The translations under genes were made by a program, and so were the position numbers. Source: Prorocentrum cordatum (lineage: Eukaryota; Sar; Dinophyceae; Prorocentrales; Prorocentraceae). Taken from it: a stretch of DNA of 64,000 nt. Position 1 is the first letter of the stretch. Each line of letters starts with the position of its first letter. The notes below the pieces were generated by a model that saw only the letters and a list, made by a program, of their open reading frames with translations, had not been told where the DNA came from and ran no database searches. The stretch is from assembly GCA_963575745.1 (NCBI GenBank), contig CAUYUJ010002703.1, positions 321,009 through 385,008 on the forward strand. The letters are read 5' to 3'. Shown here in pieces: positions 10,440 to 21,908 of the stretch.

Positions 10440-11095
10440 GGTACGCCTCCCTAAAATGACGTACCACCCCGCAGATGCGGATAAGAGTGAGGGGGCGGTG
10501 GGGGCGTCGGCAGCTTGCGAGACTCTGGATAAGCCCGCCGCAAGCGCCAAAGTTTCACGCATTATACAACGAGCCCGCCGCAGGCGCCGATTTTTAGTTT
10601 AAACAATGTGGGTCGGTCGCGGGTGGGTCGCAAATGGGCCGCGGGTGTAGAGGGCAGAAAATCCACCCCATATTCATCACCCCACCAAGCGAAGCCGTTT
10701 AGTAAACTCACACAAGAAATTAATCAAAAAGACAAGGCTGTTAAGAAAACGCCCAGGGCCGATTAGTAAACATCAGTTATCGGGTCCAGGGGGGTCCTCC
10801 TCCCTGGGGGTGGGTCGCGGGGTGGGTCGCGGGTGGGTCGCGGTTTGGGTCGCGGGAGAGTCGCGGATCGGTCGCGGGTGGGTCGCGGGGTTGATCGCGG
10901 GTGGGTCGCGGGGTGGGTCGCGGGTCGGTCGCGGGCGCGTCGCGGGTGGGTCGCGGGGTGGGTCGCGGGTGGGTCGCGGGTTGGGTCGCGGGTGTGTGGC
11001 GGGGTGGGTCGCGGGGTGTGTGTCGGGGTGGGTCGCGGGGTGGGTCGCGGGGTGGGTCGCGGGTGGGTCGCGGGTGGTACGACGACAGCAAACAA
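10440..11095 (-). repeat. Dispersed repeat, right inverted copy
   Basis: Reverse-complement partner of 1249-1880, with the same order of blocks. It includes the GCGGGCTCGTTGTATAATG word, the TTTTCTGCCCTCTACACC word and the GTCGCGGG minisatellite at 10805-11080. The outer trinucleotide tract is degenerate here. Confidence 0.75.
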
Positions 11096-11179
11096 TAACA
11101 GCAAGAACAAGAGCAACAACAACGCAACAAACAAAATTCCCATCACGAACTCCCTGTTCAACCACGCACCAAGGGACAA

Positions 11180-12035
11180 TGAATGACCGTTCGGCCCCCT
11201 TCACTCTGATGCGTGCACACTTCGGTTTGTGTTGTTGGCCTCGCGCGGCCGAACCAGTTCAGAGGCGCCAGGCCTCGGCAACCCAGTGGCCAGAAACAAA
11301 AAAAACAAATTGGCGGATGGGGTGCAAGGCCGTAGGGCCGCCTCCTCGAGAATGAGGGGGCCACCTCGTGGCCACGCAGCTCACCCCACAACGTCAGTCC
11401 GATCCCGAACCCTTCTCTTGGCGAGGCATCGGGATGACACCCGCATCGTTCACGCCCTCTCCGAGGGCCGACGATGCACGCGGCGAAACAGCGGAGGAAT
11501 CTCCCGAGACCACAACGGCAGTCTCCTCTGCTTCCACCGAGGGGCGGGGCAAAGAAACGCCTTCCCCCGCCAGAAACGGGAGCAAAGGACCTGGGGGGGG
11601 GGCTGCCTTAAAGCGCTCGCCGAGCTCCTCCCCTACCACCCCCCCGTGACAGCGGACCCCGCCCACGCTGCGCGCGGCGGCGGCGTGATTCCCGCCCCCC
11701 ATGCCGACAGCCGCCCCCGAACTGGGGTCCGCGGCGCTGCCGACGGCAGCGCCGAAGCAACCCTCGAACGGGGGGCCGCGGCACTCGGAGGGCCCACGGG
11801 CCTCGCGACTGCCACTTCCCCCAGAAAGGCTACATCCGCCCCGCCCCCCGCGCCCGTCACCGCCCGCCCTCCTGACCCACGCTCGGCAATGCGGGCGCGG
11901 ATGGCCGCCAGACATTCGAGGGGCGCTGCCCTCGAAGAGAAGAAGCGCACTCTCGACTCGGCGGCCAAGGAACGGACAACAATTCCTGCATCTGGCTTCT
12001 CCCGCGCAGCACAGGACACTGCGACGTTGCGCCGC
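11180..12035. other. Unassigned GC-rich interval
   Basis: Long overlapping open frames occur on both strands, as expected for GC-rich DNA. No domain is recognised. Confidence 0.4.
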
Positions 12036-12057
12036 GGGGGGGGGGGGGGGGGGGGGG
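12036..12057 (+). repeat. Homopolymer G22
   Basis: Twenty-two consecutive G residues. The length is likely to be uncertain in the assembly. Confidence 0.9.
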
Positions 12058-12739
12058 CTCTTCAACCCGCTCAAAGCAAAGGCCCCTGCGCTGCGCTGTG
12101 CTCTTCGGGTTTGCACTTGACTGTCAGGTTGCGCACCTCTTCTTGTGAGTAGCTACCACTGGTCACTAACGGCAAAGCATCGTCGCCGACCTGCGTGCTC
12201 GCTGGCTTCTGTCAATTGTTGGGGCTTCCGCCAGGAGCCCGGTTAATCTTCGGGAAAGCCCCTGGCATCCCACTTCAGGTCGAGACTGGAGGTCGCCCCC
12301 ATGGGAACTTAAACACTTGGCACACCTGTACCCCCACAGCCAGCTCTCCCCATTGTGCCAGCTGGTGGCTTGCCTTGTCACCTGACGCGGACGCTGGCGC
12401 CGAGGCGGGCGCTGGTGTTGCACCCTCGGGAAAAACGGCAAGACATTGGCCGCGAGTCACGCCGCCCTCTCGAGGCCCCCGGTCGAACTCTCAAGTTGCT
12501 GCCACTCGGCGGCCGAAGCCTGAGGGCGCAGGTTGGGAGCTCTCTGGGCCTCTCGATCCGCCCGCCAGTTGGCCTGGCCGATCCACCTCTGTGGCGGGGG
12601 CAGCTGTTCGATATCCTATAGCTTCCTATGGGCAGGGTGCGGACAGCGGGGGCGTACTCGCGATTCCGCACGTGGAGGGGTGCCCCTCTTCTAAGACCTC
12701 CATAGCGCTGTTTAGCTGAGATCTGGCTCTATAGAACTG

Positions 12740-13063
12740 TCTATCTGTTAGTCCACCACACCCATGCAACGGCTGTGCAGCATGGGTCCATGATTAGGAA
12801 CATCTACCGGCAGCAACGCCAACTGCTCGGCAGTTTGGCTAGTTTGGGGAAGACAGACTCGGCCAGACTACTCCACGGGCAATGCATCTCTGCCCCCCCT
12901 CCGCATCGCAGAAGACCCGCGGGCGCGCCGCCCTCGACAACGCACGGATGGCTTGCCTCATACAAGACCCGCCCCCCGCCAGGAAAAAAGCGGGCCCGAA
13001 CTGCTCCCGAGGAGCCCTTTGGCCGCTCATATTGCGCGACTCGGGCTCATGCTCATCCGACAA
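12740..13063 (-). pseudogene. LINE RNase H-like remnant
   Basis: On the minus strand the text RVFCDAEGGQRCIARGVVWPS resembles the start of an RNase H domain (strand, Asp, Gly-rich turn, strand). After a stop and a shift comes QTAEQLALLP...HSRCMGVVD, resembling the following helix and strand. These segments lie after the RT and zinc motif, the order seen in dinoflagellate LINE polyproteins. The domain is too degraded to be active. Confidence 0.5.
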
Positions 13064-13864
13064 CCTCGGCCATTATGCGGCGGGAAGCCTAAGCTGGAAC
13101 GCCTCGAAAAGCTGCGCGCCCCCGCCCTGGGCGCTTTCGAGAAAATTCGCAGGCGCGTCCGCCGCCTGCCGTGCAGCAACAACCTCTTCGTGCTGGCAGC
13201 CGTAGAGCCTGTGACCTACCGAGTCAGGCGCCTGGCAGGGTGGGCATAGGCCTGGGGTGGTGCATCCTGCTAGTTGCGCCATATCTTCCGCCCAGAGTCC
13301 CTCGCAAACAACAAAAAAGGCGCCATCGCAAACCATCCACCCTGGGCTGGGCGTTCAAACCAATTCCTTCGACCCCTGGTTTCGTGATCCTCCGAATGGG
13401 TTCCACGCGCGCACGGGCCACGGGGTCCCAACCAAGCTTTTCACCCAAAGCCCGCTCATGGTGCCGTTGGATTCCAAGGCCCAACCAGCGCCCAACCATG
13501 AAAGGGGTGGCGTAGAGCAGGGAGATCTCCACGCCGTTAGCATCATGCCAATCGAGAGGGGTGTAGACCTCCCATCCATAACGTTGCAGGGAGGGGTGCG
13601 TTCGGCTGATCGGGCCTTCGTTTTTAGCCCAAGTGTGACCTGCGGCGGGGGTGGCCCTCCACATGCTGCGCAGCTCCTACATCGAAAAAAAAACGCACAC
13701 GCAGGTCGCGTCGTGGCGGCCCACGCCGCATGGAACCAAGCCAGCGCAAGGGCCACCATGCTCCTCCACATGGGAGCCGTCCTGGCTCGCAAAGACACGC
13801 CAGCGTGCCTGGGGGCTTGAAAAGGACAACGTCAAACTTCGCGTTCGCTTTAGCTCGGCGCCGC

Positions 13865-14563
13865 TCATGCCCACAACCTGACTCCGAAGCTCAGAGCGGG
13901 CTTGACCCCCGCCGCGTAGCCGAGGGTAACTTGGTGGGTTCCGACCTGTCCCGCCAGTCCTCGAAGTTTATCCCCGAGGCGACGAGCAACCGCGGGCGAG
14001 GAACCGAAGGTCATCAACGTATCGCCTGCCAAATTCACCCCGAGCTCCTGGGTAAAAACTCTGTGCAAGTCCTGCGCCGCTCTTTCTAGCGTCTGGGTGA
14101 CCTCAGTCTCCGTGCCATACGCAGAGACCGTGTCGCCGTCAACATGCGACGCGAGATCGATGCCAGGGCTCCGCTGCACGGCACCATCAAAAAGCTCGAG
14201 CGCGCACACGCGCACAAGCATGTCGTTGAAAATGGAACCTGCTGGCAGTCCGCTCTCGGCGTGCAACACCGCCAGCGCATGGTCCGCACCCAGACGCAAG
14301 ATCCTAGGACCTCTCCAGAAATTGTAAGTGACTTTCAAGATGGCAGGGTCGAGTCCACTCCGATGGCACCGATGCCGAAGAGCGCTAAGGTCAAAGCTTT
14401 CATAATACTTGGGCCATCCCAAGAGAACCCCGCAGTAACCCCTCCGTCGGCCACTCACTCTGGCCTCAAATTTAACCGCCTGGTTCCACACACCGCCTTC
14501 TGCCGACTTCCCCGCTCCGAAAGCCCAATACCGTCGGGGGTGGCGATCATTAAGCGTTGTCAA
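13865..14563 (-). pseudogene. LINE reverse transcriptase fragment
   Basis: An open frame of 232 codons with LINE RT landmarks. A YYESFDLSALRHR block corresponds to the first palm motif. A LPAGS word stands where QGxP is expected. SHVDGDTVSAYG stands where YVDD is expected, so the second Asp of the catalytic pair reads as Gly-Asp. It is followed by a typical helical segment (LERAAQDLHRVFTQELGV). The altered motif and truncation suggest an inactive relic. The family assignment rests on motif order only. Confidence 0.75.
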
Positions 14564-14756
14564 ACGGGGTCTTCTTAATCGTTCTCAGAGCCTCACCAGA
14601 GCGGAACACACTGAGATCGGGCGCGGGAGGAACCTGGCACGCCCAGGCCCTATAGAAAGTAAGCGGCAGCAGCGCGGGGGCCTGCCACAATCGCAGTGCC
14701 CGCGCCAGCTGCTTCTGTCAACGTCGCTCCTCCGCGCAACAAGTACCTACAGACGG

Positions 14757-14975
14757 ACCCCCGTCCATTCCGCCTCAGATGGGTTCTGCCAGTCCGAGAC
14801 CTGCAATCGTCCCGTTGTGGACTCCTCCTCCTGCTCCACCCCCCACCCTCCCGTCTACTTCTCACTTGAGCTGTCCCGCCGTGTAAAAATGTCTCCGCGT
14901 GGTGAAGGGCCGACCATCGGCCGCACCGACGGGGCACCACTCCTTGACTGCCCACGCCTGTGAGGAAGTACCTCC
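14757..14975 (+). repeat. Dispersed repeat, short copy
   Basis: Partner of 9818-10262, in the same orientation. The two conserved blocks are only about 80 bp apart here. It lies about 150 bp upstream (5') of the minus-strand LINE relic. Confidence 0.7.
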
Positions 14976-15236
14976 GCCTCCGCCGGGGAGAGGGCTTCCC
15001 AGCTTTCCATCTGATGGGAAGGGGGCTCCACGGCGCTGGTTCGGACCCGCAGCCCATAGGCTGGGGGGCGCAAGAGGGGGCTGACCAGCGCCAAAGGAGG
15101 GTTCAGATCGGGATCGAGATCGTGGAGTTCGGGCGTCTGCTCTAAGCCATCGCGAGGGCTTTAAGAGAAACATCGCCTGCGTGACTTGTGATTGGCCGAG
15201 CTCGGTTGGCGACCCTCGCTCTCGGACGCCAAACAA

Positions 15237-15265
15237 GGAGGAGGAGGAGGAGGAGGAGGAGGAGG
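15237..15265 (+). repeat. (GGA)n microsatellite
   Basis: A short GGA tract in otherwise unassigned sequence (14976-15480). Confidence 0.8.
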
Positions 15266-15479
15266 GACAGAAGGCGGAAGGAACTGAGCGCACCCTCACT
15301 AATATTCAGACTCTCTCCTGAGAGGTTGCCTGGCCTCGTGGACACTGACACTGGCAGGGGACCTGGCGTTTTCAGCAGCAATCGCCACAGGTGTGAAGCT
15401 GCGACTGCACGCGCGCCAAAAGTGCAAAAGCAACTGACTTCAAACCAAATCAAACTCGGCCTTCTCGGCGCGATTTCAC

Positions 15480-16260
15480 CTTTTATTTCCGGCAGAGAAC
15501 AATCCTACCATGTGGGACGCCTTCGCTCTGCGAACCCGCTCGGGCTTCAACACCGACACCAAGCATGCCAGTGCTATGTCGTCGTGCACTTTACCCATAC
15601 TCGTCATCGCCTCCTGGTGGCAACCAGCCTGGGAGAAGAACTCGAGTATCCGCCGTGCGGCATATGCGATGGTCTCTTCACGGCGCCACCGGACCGACAA
15701 CTCCAGCGAACCATGCCCGCAAGCGGTCTCCAGGAACAACACCCGATAGACTCCAACAATCTGCTGGCTTGGGCAAGTACGGCTGCTCCAGCGCTGTCTC
15801 TGGAGCGACGCACGGCAGAGATCCGCACAGGGTCTCCCTTGTGCTGGGATTTGGAACGTGGGCTGCCATGCTGAAGTCAACAAGGCGGCAAATGTGCCGA
15901 TAATATCCTATCTCTACCGCCACGTGCATCAAAGACAGTTGCCCATGGACGACGTCCTGGGCGTGGCAGTAGGAAAGAGCACTCGCGAGCTGGGTACTGC
16001 AGTTCAAGGCGTCGCCCCTGGACAAGGAGTGGCCTGGTAGAGTCGACAACACTTGCTCCACGTAAACGTCGCCAGCATACTACTAGAGACCCGCATATAC
16101 ATTACGCTTGCTTTGCATCATGCTTACGCGATGGGTGGTGTTTGGGTGATCAAGGGTGTGGACCAAGAAACAAAACTCCGTGTGTATGTTCTCCACCTCC
16201 TTAACATCTGTGACGCTGCGCTTGTCGTGCACCTTTTATCACTACGTGATCATGCTGCCC
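15480..16260 (-). pseudogene. Protein kinase pseudogene
   Basis: A Ser/Thr kinase-like domain read on the minus strand. The N-lobe has KVHDKRSVTDVKEVENIH, a likely beta3 Lys and alphaC Glu, and LDHPNTTHR. Two adjacent TAG codons follow. Then come a hinge-like segment and HAQDVVHGQ, where HRD is expected, so the catalytic Asp is gone. VDFSMA stands in place of DFG. CGSLPCVAPE (APE motif) and PADCWSL follow. After a frameshift the C-lobe continues (LFLETACGHGSLEL through LKPERVRRAKASHM). The order matches a CDPK/CAMK-type kinase, but the copy is dead. Confidence 0.7.
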
Positions 16261-16299
16261 GTTCACTACCAACAACACCTGCTGGTGATTTAAATACGG

Positions 16300-16954
16300 G
16301 CGCACGAACCGGAAATCCCCGACCCGATTCCCAGATTCGGGGTGGTCTTCCAAAGGAGGCCGCAGAACTCGTCCTCGATGATCTGGCACGCGCTTGTTGT
16401 CAGAGGTTCCCCATGGTACATATCGTTCCCATATTCCCGCATTCGCTGCTCGGTGGCGTCGGTGACCTATCTTGCAGCCCCTGCGGGTGATTATCCAGCT
16501 CCATCAGCACGCCCTTCGCCTCAAAGCTGTAGATCTCGTCTTGTCGCGCCATCAGTGTACTGATGTAGTCCTTGGTCAGCTCGGGATCCAACCTGTCTGG
16601 AAGCTGCAGCAAGAAGACGAGTGCATCGGGGTGAGCCGTCCTCAGATAGTCCAAGAGACATCACGCGCCTCTTTTCTCTCTCGTCGTCCTGTATACGGAC
16701 ACGATGAACACGACGTCGTGCTGCTCCACTATCCGAATGATGTTTTCCGAACTCACCTCTCCACAACCTTCCCCAGTTGCCAACACGTTGGTTGGCTTTT
16801 CCTGCGAGCTGGCGCCAGGGTCAAGAAGCCAAAGGCCGACATGCTTGGTGCGACGCTGGAGACATATGCCTCCACGACGCTTTGGATCGCACATAATGTT
16901 GTCACAATAGTGAACCAATGCGATTCGTAGCCGGGACACGCGATGAAACGACAC
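16300..16954 (-). pseudogene. Unrecognised broken coding sequence
   Basis: Protein-like text runs across three frames on the minus strand. From 16954 downward: GLWLLDPGASSQEKPTNVLA and IIRIVEQHDVVFIVSVYR; then, shifted, LLDYLRTAHPDALVFLLQLP and KDYISTLMARQDEIYSFEAK; then, shifted again, DATEQRMREYGNDMYHGEPL and IIEDEFCGLLWKTTPNLGIG. It lies directly 5' of the kinase relic and may have been part of the same gene. I do not recognise the family. At least two frameshifts make it non-functional. Confidence 0.45.
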
Positions 16955-17249
16955 CTCCAGCCAAATTGCTTCAGACAGAACGGCTCGAGCTACGGATTAC
17001 ATAGCGCTTACACTGTACACCTACGTATTCTGTACTGCCTACTTACGGTTTACCCTGCTGGAGGCTCTCACAGCCGGTGCCCGCCAGCAGCCTTTCTAAG
17101 GGGCCTCTGCCTCGGGCGGCGGCGGGAATCGGTGGCCCCTCGGCTTCGGGGGACGGGGCCCTCTGCAGCCCCTTCACGGGGAGAAGCCACGCATTAGCCT
17201 TGGCAAGGCACCGGGGTTGCCCGAGGCTGCTCGGGGTTGCCCAGGCTTG

Positions 17250-17525
17250 CCCGCGTTGCCCGAGCAGCAGCGCCAAGCAATGCCAAGCAATGCCAAGCAA
17301 CCCCGCGCAAAGCCAAGCAATGCAAAGCAATCCTAGGCAATGCCAAGCAGCGTCAAGCAATGCCAAGGAATGCCGAGCAATGCCAAGCAATGCCAAGCAA
17401 CGCAGCGCAATGCACAGCAATACCAAGCAGAGCACAGCAATGCCAACCAATGCCAAGCAATGCCAAGCAACGGCAATACCTAGCAACGCCAATCAATGCA
17501 AACCAACGCAAAGCTGTGACAAGCA
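17250..17525 (+). repeat. TGCCAAGCAA minisatellite
   Basis: About 25 units of a 10-11 bp repeat, (A)TGCCAAGCAA, with variants. Frames give Ala-Lys-Gln-Cys or Leu-Ala-Trp-His strings and are not taken as genes. Confidence 0.9.
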
Positions 17526-17589
17526 TTGAATTGCTATGCGCTGGTCAGAGCAGCTTTCAACTGTTTGGGAAGAAAGAAGGCTCTTCATT

Positions 17590-17835
17590 AGGGTCGCGCC
17601 CGGTTCATCATTCCCCAAACACTGCTTGCCACGATGCCGCCCGTGCCACGTTGCCCAAAACAATGCCTCCCCGTGCCGCCCGTGCCACGTTGCCACAACG
17701 CGTGCCACGTTGCCGCCCGTGCCACCTCGTGGGCTCCGCGTGGGCGCGCCCTGCGCTGGGTGGGTTTCCCGAAGTTGCGCCAATGTACCGCCCGTGCCGC
17801 CTCGTGGGCGCCTCGTGGGCGCCTCGTGTGCGCCC
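17590..17835 (+). repeat. CCCGTGCCACGTTGCC and GGGCGCCTCGTG repeats
   Basis: Several 16-24 bp repeats (GCCCGTGCCACGTTGCC and CCTCGTGGGCGCC) lead into a CTC tract. Confidence 0.75.
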
Positions 17836-17839
17836 CGTG

Positions 17840-17962
17840 CCCCTCCTCCTCCTCCTCCTCCTCCTCCTCCTCCTCCTCCTCCTCCTCCTCCTCCTCCTCC
17901 TCCTCCTCCTCCTCCTCCTCCTCCTCCTCCTCCTCCTCCTCCTCCTCCTCCTCCTCCTCCTC
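17840..17962 (+). repeat. (CTC)n tract, about 40 units
   Basis: An almost pure CTC/TCC repeat of about 120 bp. Confidence 0.95.
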
Positions 17963-18889
17963 TCTGCGCTGCAGCGTCATAGCCTGGCACGCGCCGCTCC
18001 GCGCCGCTCCGCGACGGCGGCCGGGAACGGCCCTCAGAGGCCTGTTCCCCCTGCGGTCCGGGTCGGGGGCTGCGGCCCGCAGGCCGGTCCCCGGACTCCT
18101 CTGGGGGTCCTGCCGCACCAGTTCTCCGCGCTGCGCCCAGGCGTGGCGACGGGCGGCCCCCCGCGAAGGCCAGCTGCCGCGGACTCACCCGGCCCCCCTC
18201 TGAGCAGTGCCGCCGAGGCGGAGCTCCGAGTCCCTGGAGGTTCTCGGGCCACATCTCGAGCCTCCGGCGGCCGTTCGGGACGAGCTGGGCCCGCCCCCCC
18301 GAGCGCGCTCGGCGAGGCGCAGCTGACGGAACGCACCCCGAGGCTGGGACAACGCCGTGCACCGACGAAAGCGCCCGAGGGTCCCAGCCGAAGGCCAAAC
18401 CGCATAGAACCGACGAGCACGCCCGAGAACCTGGGACCTCCCGAGGGGCCCACCCGAGGGCCGACTGCCGACGTCCCAACTGGCCATCCTCTGGGGGCAG
18501 GGACGAGCGGAGCTTTCGTGACCTCAACGAGGGCGGTGCAGCGAGAGGGATGCTGGCGCGGCGGGCGGCTCCTGACGAGCGTGTCGCTCTCTCTCAGGGC
18601 CGACTGCAGCTGCCCCTCGGGTGGCGGGGGAGGGCGGAGGACCTGGAGGACTCTGATGATGTTGACCTTGTCTGTGGTCGCTCTCACAGAGGCCGCGCGC
18701 CTCGGGCCAACGCCGAGCCGCATTCTCGAGCCGCACCCCGAAGTGGCGACGAGAAAAGAGCACGGGCCAAAGCCCGCACCAAGTTTTCAAGCCGCGCCAA
18801 GCGACGGCGACCCGCTGCAGGCGGAAAACGGGCCCAGAGGAGTAGGAGGAGGGGAGGGAGGGAAGGAATCATTACTCCCAGTGGTACAG
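17963..18889. other. Unassigned GC-rich interval
   Basis: Open on several frames but with no recognisable domain. Confidence 0.4.
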
Positions 18890-19320
18890 TGATTGCTGCG
18901 CTGGTCAAGCACAGACTGCAACAATGGGACATTGTGGTGCCAGACGTAGGTAAGAACTTAGGGATCGACTTCAGTGTACGCAAGAGAGCCACGAAGGTGC
19001 AGAAGACTCGATTCGCAAAGTTTCGACCTCGTTTCGCTGGACTCCGAAGTGTCAGAAGCAACATCAACGGGACCTCCGAAGTCGCCAAAGTGGGTGCCAT
19101 TACATCAGCTCTCTACGAGACCTCCGACGTCGAGCTGTTGAACAACAAGGTCGTCGAGCTCAGGGCTATGATGGTTCAGGCTGTTGTTGCCACGCCCACA
19201 GGAAGACCTAGGACGCTTGAGTTTTTGCTAGGACTAGATCAGTTTGCAGACCCTCAGTTTGCAGCGAGTTCGGGACGTTTCGCCATGCAGCTGAAGATGT
19301 GTCGAGACAGAAGTGGCGGC
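18890..19320 (+). mobile_element. LINE fragment, post-RT region
   Basis: Within a plus-strand frame, the stretch beginning GTVIAALVKHRLQQWDI and running through KNLGIDFSVRKRATKVQKTR, AKVGAITSALYETSDVELLN and FLLGLDQFADPQFAASSGRF has the pattern of the segment that follows the RT palm in dinoflagellate LINE polyproteins. That pattern is LG(I/V)D, a basic stretch, an ALY word, a helix and a short conserved tail. RT and RNase H are not present. This is an isolated internal fragment. Confidence 0.6.
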
Positions 19321-20850
19321 ACCACCGCACATCATCAGAGGGAACGAGGCGAACCGTACTCTTATGAGGAGAGTCGTGGGAGCCTCGCGCGGCAACCTTG
19401 GATCCAACTTACATCGGGTCGGATCCGCGTCGGGTTCACGTCAGATCCACTTCGGTTTTGCGTCGGACCAGCGCCAGAGCATCGCCGCGCGACTCGTCAT
19501 CCCATATCTGACGGGGCGGACGTGTGGGCAAGATGATGCATGTCTTAGGCGCCGCGCGAGGCCTCCAGAACTGTCCTTAGAGGTGCTCGCATTGTGCGCA
19601 GCTGCGGGTGGAGGAGGGGGAGGCCGAGGCGGAAAGAGGAAGAGGGAGAGCGGGGGTACATAAAGGTAGCGATCCCGTTGCTCATCAACGGCCCCCATAC
19701 GCAACACGCATCACGTGGCGTATTGATACGGAGCTCAACGCGCAGACCGAAACCGTAGGTATGACGCGACCCATTCGCCAAAGCGTGGGCCAAGACGCGG
19801 AGCCAACACGCAAAGTACTGACACGGGCGTTGTAAGCGCGATACGCGTTGCGTCTCAAGACGGGCGTATCGAGGCAGCCAAGACAGCGACACCGCTGCTC
19901 CTCTCGCTCCTGCCGCTGTTCTTGCGTTGCCGCGCACCCCTCTGGCGTCACGGGCCCCACAGGGCGCAGCGGCCACGGCCTCAGTGGCACGCACTCGCGT
20001 GCCGTCGGGGCGCTCGCCTCGGCGCACCCCTGCTCGTCCAGGTCGGTCAGGACGACAGGCCGCGACGCTGGCGGGCCCACCCGCACTGGCAGACAGCAGC
20101 CGTCGGCACCGCGCCGAGCGGGGCCCCTTCGAGCCCCTCGGCGCGACTCGCTGGCGGCCGGGCGACGTCGGACGACCAACTCGCAGATCCTGGCCAGCCC
20201 GATCCTGGTCCCAGGAGCGGCTCGGTGGTCACGAGGCCAGAAAGTTTGGCACCCGCGGCAGCCTCGCTCCCCGGACCTCTCCCGGGGCGCATCCTGACCG
20301 GGACCTCGAGGAGAAACCCTGCGCCACGGGAGACACGGCAGACAAGACACAAGCAGGCTCCCTGGAGGGAGGGGAAGGAACAGCGGCGGCGCGCCGACGA
20401 AGGTGAACCGGGCCAAATACAGATGAAAAAGACGGGCGACGAAAGTAGCCGAGACGACGACGACAACCGACGACGGGCGGCGGCAAACCACCGACGACCG
20501 ACGCAGAGCAGGCACGGCCACGAGCCCGAGGGCAGGAGGAAGACGGCGACGGCGGCGAGCGGCCGACGACGGCGAGTCTCCGAGGGCAGAAGGAGTCGAT
20601 GGTTCCAAGAAGGGGTCCCGAGGGATGGGGTCCTAAGGATGGGAAGGGACCCCAGGGGGGGGATTTCCTTTGCTTGAGGCACCTCGTCCTGAGGACCCTA
20701 TGCCAGGACCCCAACTTTGAACCAGTGGTCTCATGACGCGATTGGCTGGGGAACTGGCCCAGGGATTCAAGAGTACCTGGAAGCCGCGCGGTGCGCGGGG
20801 CAGCAGGAAATCCTGGGGATCTTGCAGCCAGGACTCTGGGCAAACAGAAC
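19321..20850. other. Unassigned GC-rich interval
   Basis: No recognisable gene. Overlapping open frames on both strands reflect base composition. Confidence 0.4.
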
Positions 20851-20852
20851 CT

Positions 20853-21022
20853 GTGCAAACATAAGCTTTCGGAGGCCCTCCAGGATTTGTTGTATCGGCG
20901 CTGGGAGGCCGCTCCCTGGCGCGCGGAGCGCGCCAGGGGCGGAGCCAAAGGCACCGCCAGTGGTATCCAACACAGATCCCAAAACATCCGCACAGAGCTT
21001 CGAAAGTTTATGCATGTGTAGT
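20853..21022. mobile_element. Foldback element, diverged copy
   Basis: Ends CATAAGCTTTCGGAGG and CTTCGAAAGTTTATG are inverted. The centre carries GATCGGCGCTGG-like words and the GCGCGCGGAGCGCGCC loop shared with the copies at 21757 and 22304. There is no coding capacity. Confidence 0.6.
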
Positions 21023-21083
21023 TCCCCACCCAGCATGCTTCAGCGGGAGAAGATCGGTACAATCGAATTTTCGCAGTCGGGGC

Positions 21084-21170
21084 TGCCTGTCCAAGAGCGG
21101 CCGGGAAATTCATACCCTGACGTGCAACCGTAGGGGACTAAACTTCCCGGCCGCCCTGGGACAGGCGTCC
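21084..21170. repeat. Inverted repeat GCCTGTCC...GGACAGGC
   Basis: GCCTGTCC, then GCGGCCGGGAA, near 21084-21107 is mirrored by TTCCCGGCCGC and GGGACAGGC near 21146-21170. The arms are about 22 bp with a loop of about 40 bp. It differs in sequence from the foldback family nearby. Confidence 0.65.
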
Positions 21171-21756
21171 CCAACGGCGAACAAATTTCTTCTACAACGT
21201 TCTCCGCCCGCTAACATGTTGGGATTGCTGGATCGAAAGAAAAAAGCACCCGACCCGCCTCGCACACTCTGCATGGCTCGATGATCCTCACAACGTGTGT
21301 TAGCTCCAACGTGTGTTTGCCCACTGAGGCCCTTCACTACGACGAGGGCGATGCGATGATCGACGAATTGGGTTGCACGGGGGAACACACACGCTGGGCT
21401 AACACTCGGCCTGAAGACCATCGAATAGTGCGGCCGCCAGGCCCACAGTGTGCCAATGCTCCGTGGGCATCCCGCCCCGTGCCCTCGGGTGGGGACCGCT
21501 CGAAGCAAGGATTAGCACTAACAGGACCCCTCAACCCTTTGGGAGGCGCCCTAAGGCAGGGGGGCCAACAACATCAGGGACAGATGGTCTTTTCAGCAGA
21601 TGTGCGAGACCAAACCGCCCAGATCTGATATTCCGAATGCGAAGACGGGGATCTCAGTGAGGTCACGTCTGAATCGTGTTGTTAGGATTAGGGGCTCTTT
21701 TGTTCGCGATGCAGCCATCTTCATTTCAACGCATCGAGGAACACACAACAGCACAA

Positions 21757-21908
21757 TCATGTTTCCTCTGAGGTCCGCGCGAGTTTCTTGGATCGGCGGT
21801 GGAGCCCCCTCCCTGGCGCGCGGAGCGCCAGAGGCGCCGCAAGGGGGGCCCAACGCCGACCCAAGAAATCCGCACGGATCTGCGGGACATTTTGTTTATG
21901 CCATTTTT
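21757..21908. mobile_element. Foldback element copy
   Basis: Left arm CTGAGGTCCGCGCG and TTTCTTGGATCGGCG. Central GGCGCGCGGAGCGCC. Right arm CGCCGACCCAAGAAATCCG ending in a GTTTATGCC word. Same family as 22304-22508, with more mismatches between the arms. Confidence 0.7.

Larger units (their letters stand above)
12160..14610 (-). mobile_element. Decayed 5'-truncated LINE (RT-RNase H)
   Basis: Minus-strand remains of a non-LTR retrotransposon polyprotein in several frames. From 5' to 3': a reverse transcriptase fragment (13865-14563); a linker (about 13224-13664); a CPPC-(x)n-H-(x)4-C type zinc motif (about 13200-13250); an RNase H-like block (about 12740-13060); and a C-terminal region to about 12166. 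The copy begins inside the RT domain, which fits 5' truncation during target-primed reverse transcription. Stops and frameshifts throughout show it is dead. Confidence 0.75.

Noticed and set aside
17237-18892. 551-codon plus-strand open frame
   Set aside because: Runs through a minisatellite, a (CTC)n tract and GC-rich DNA; composition is purely repeat-driven.
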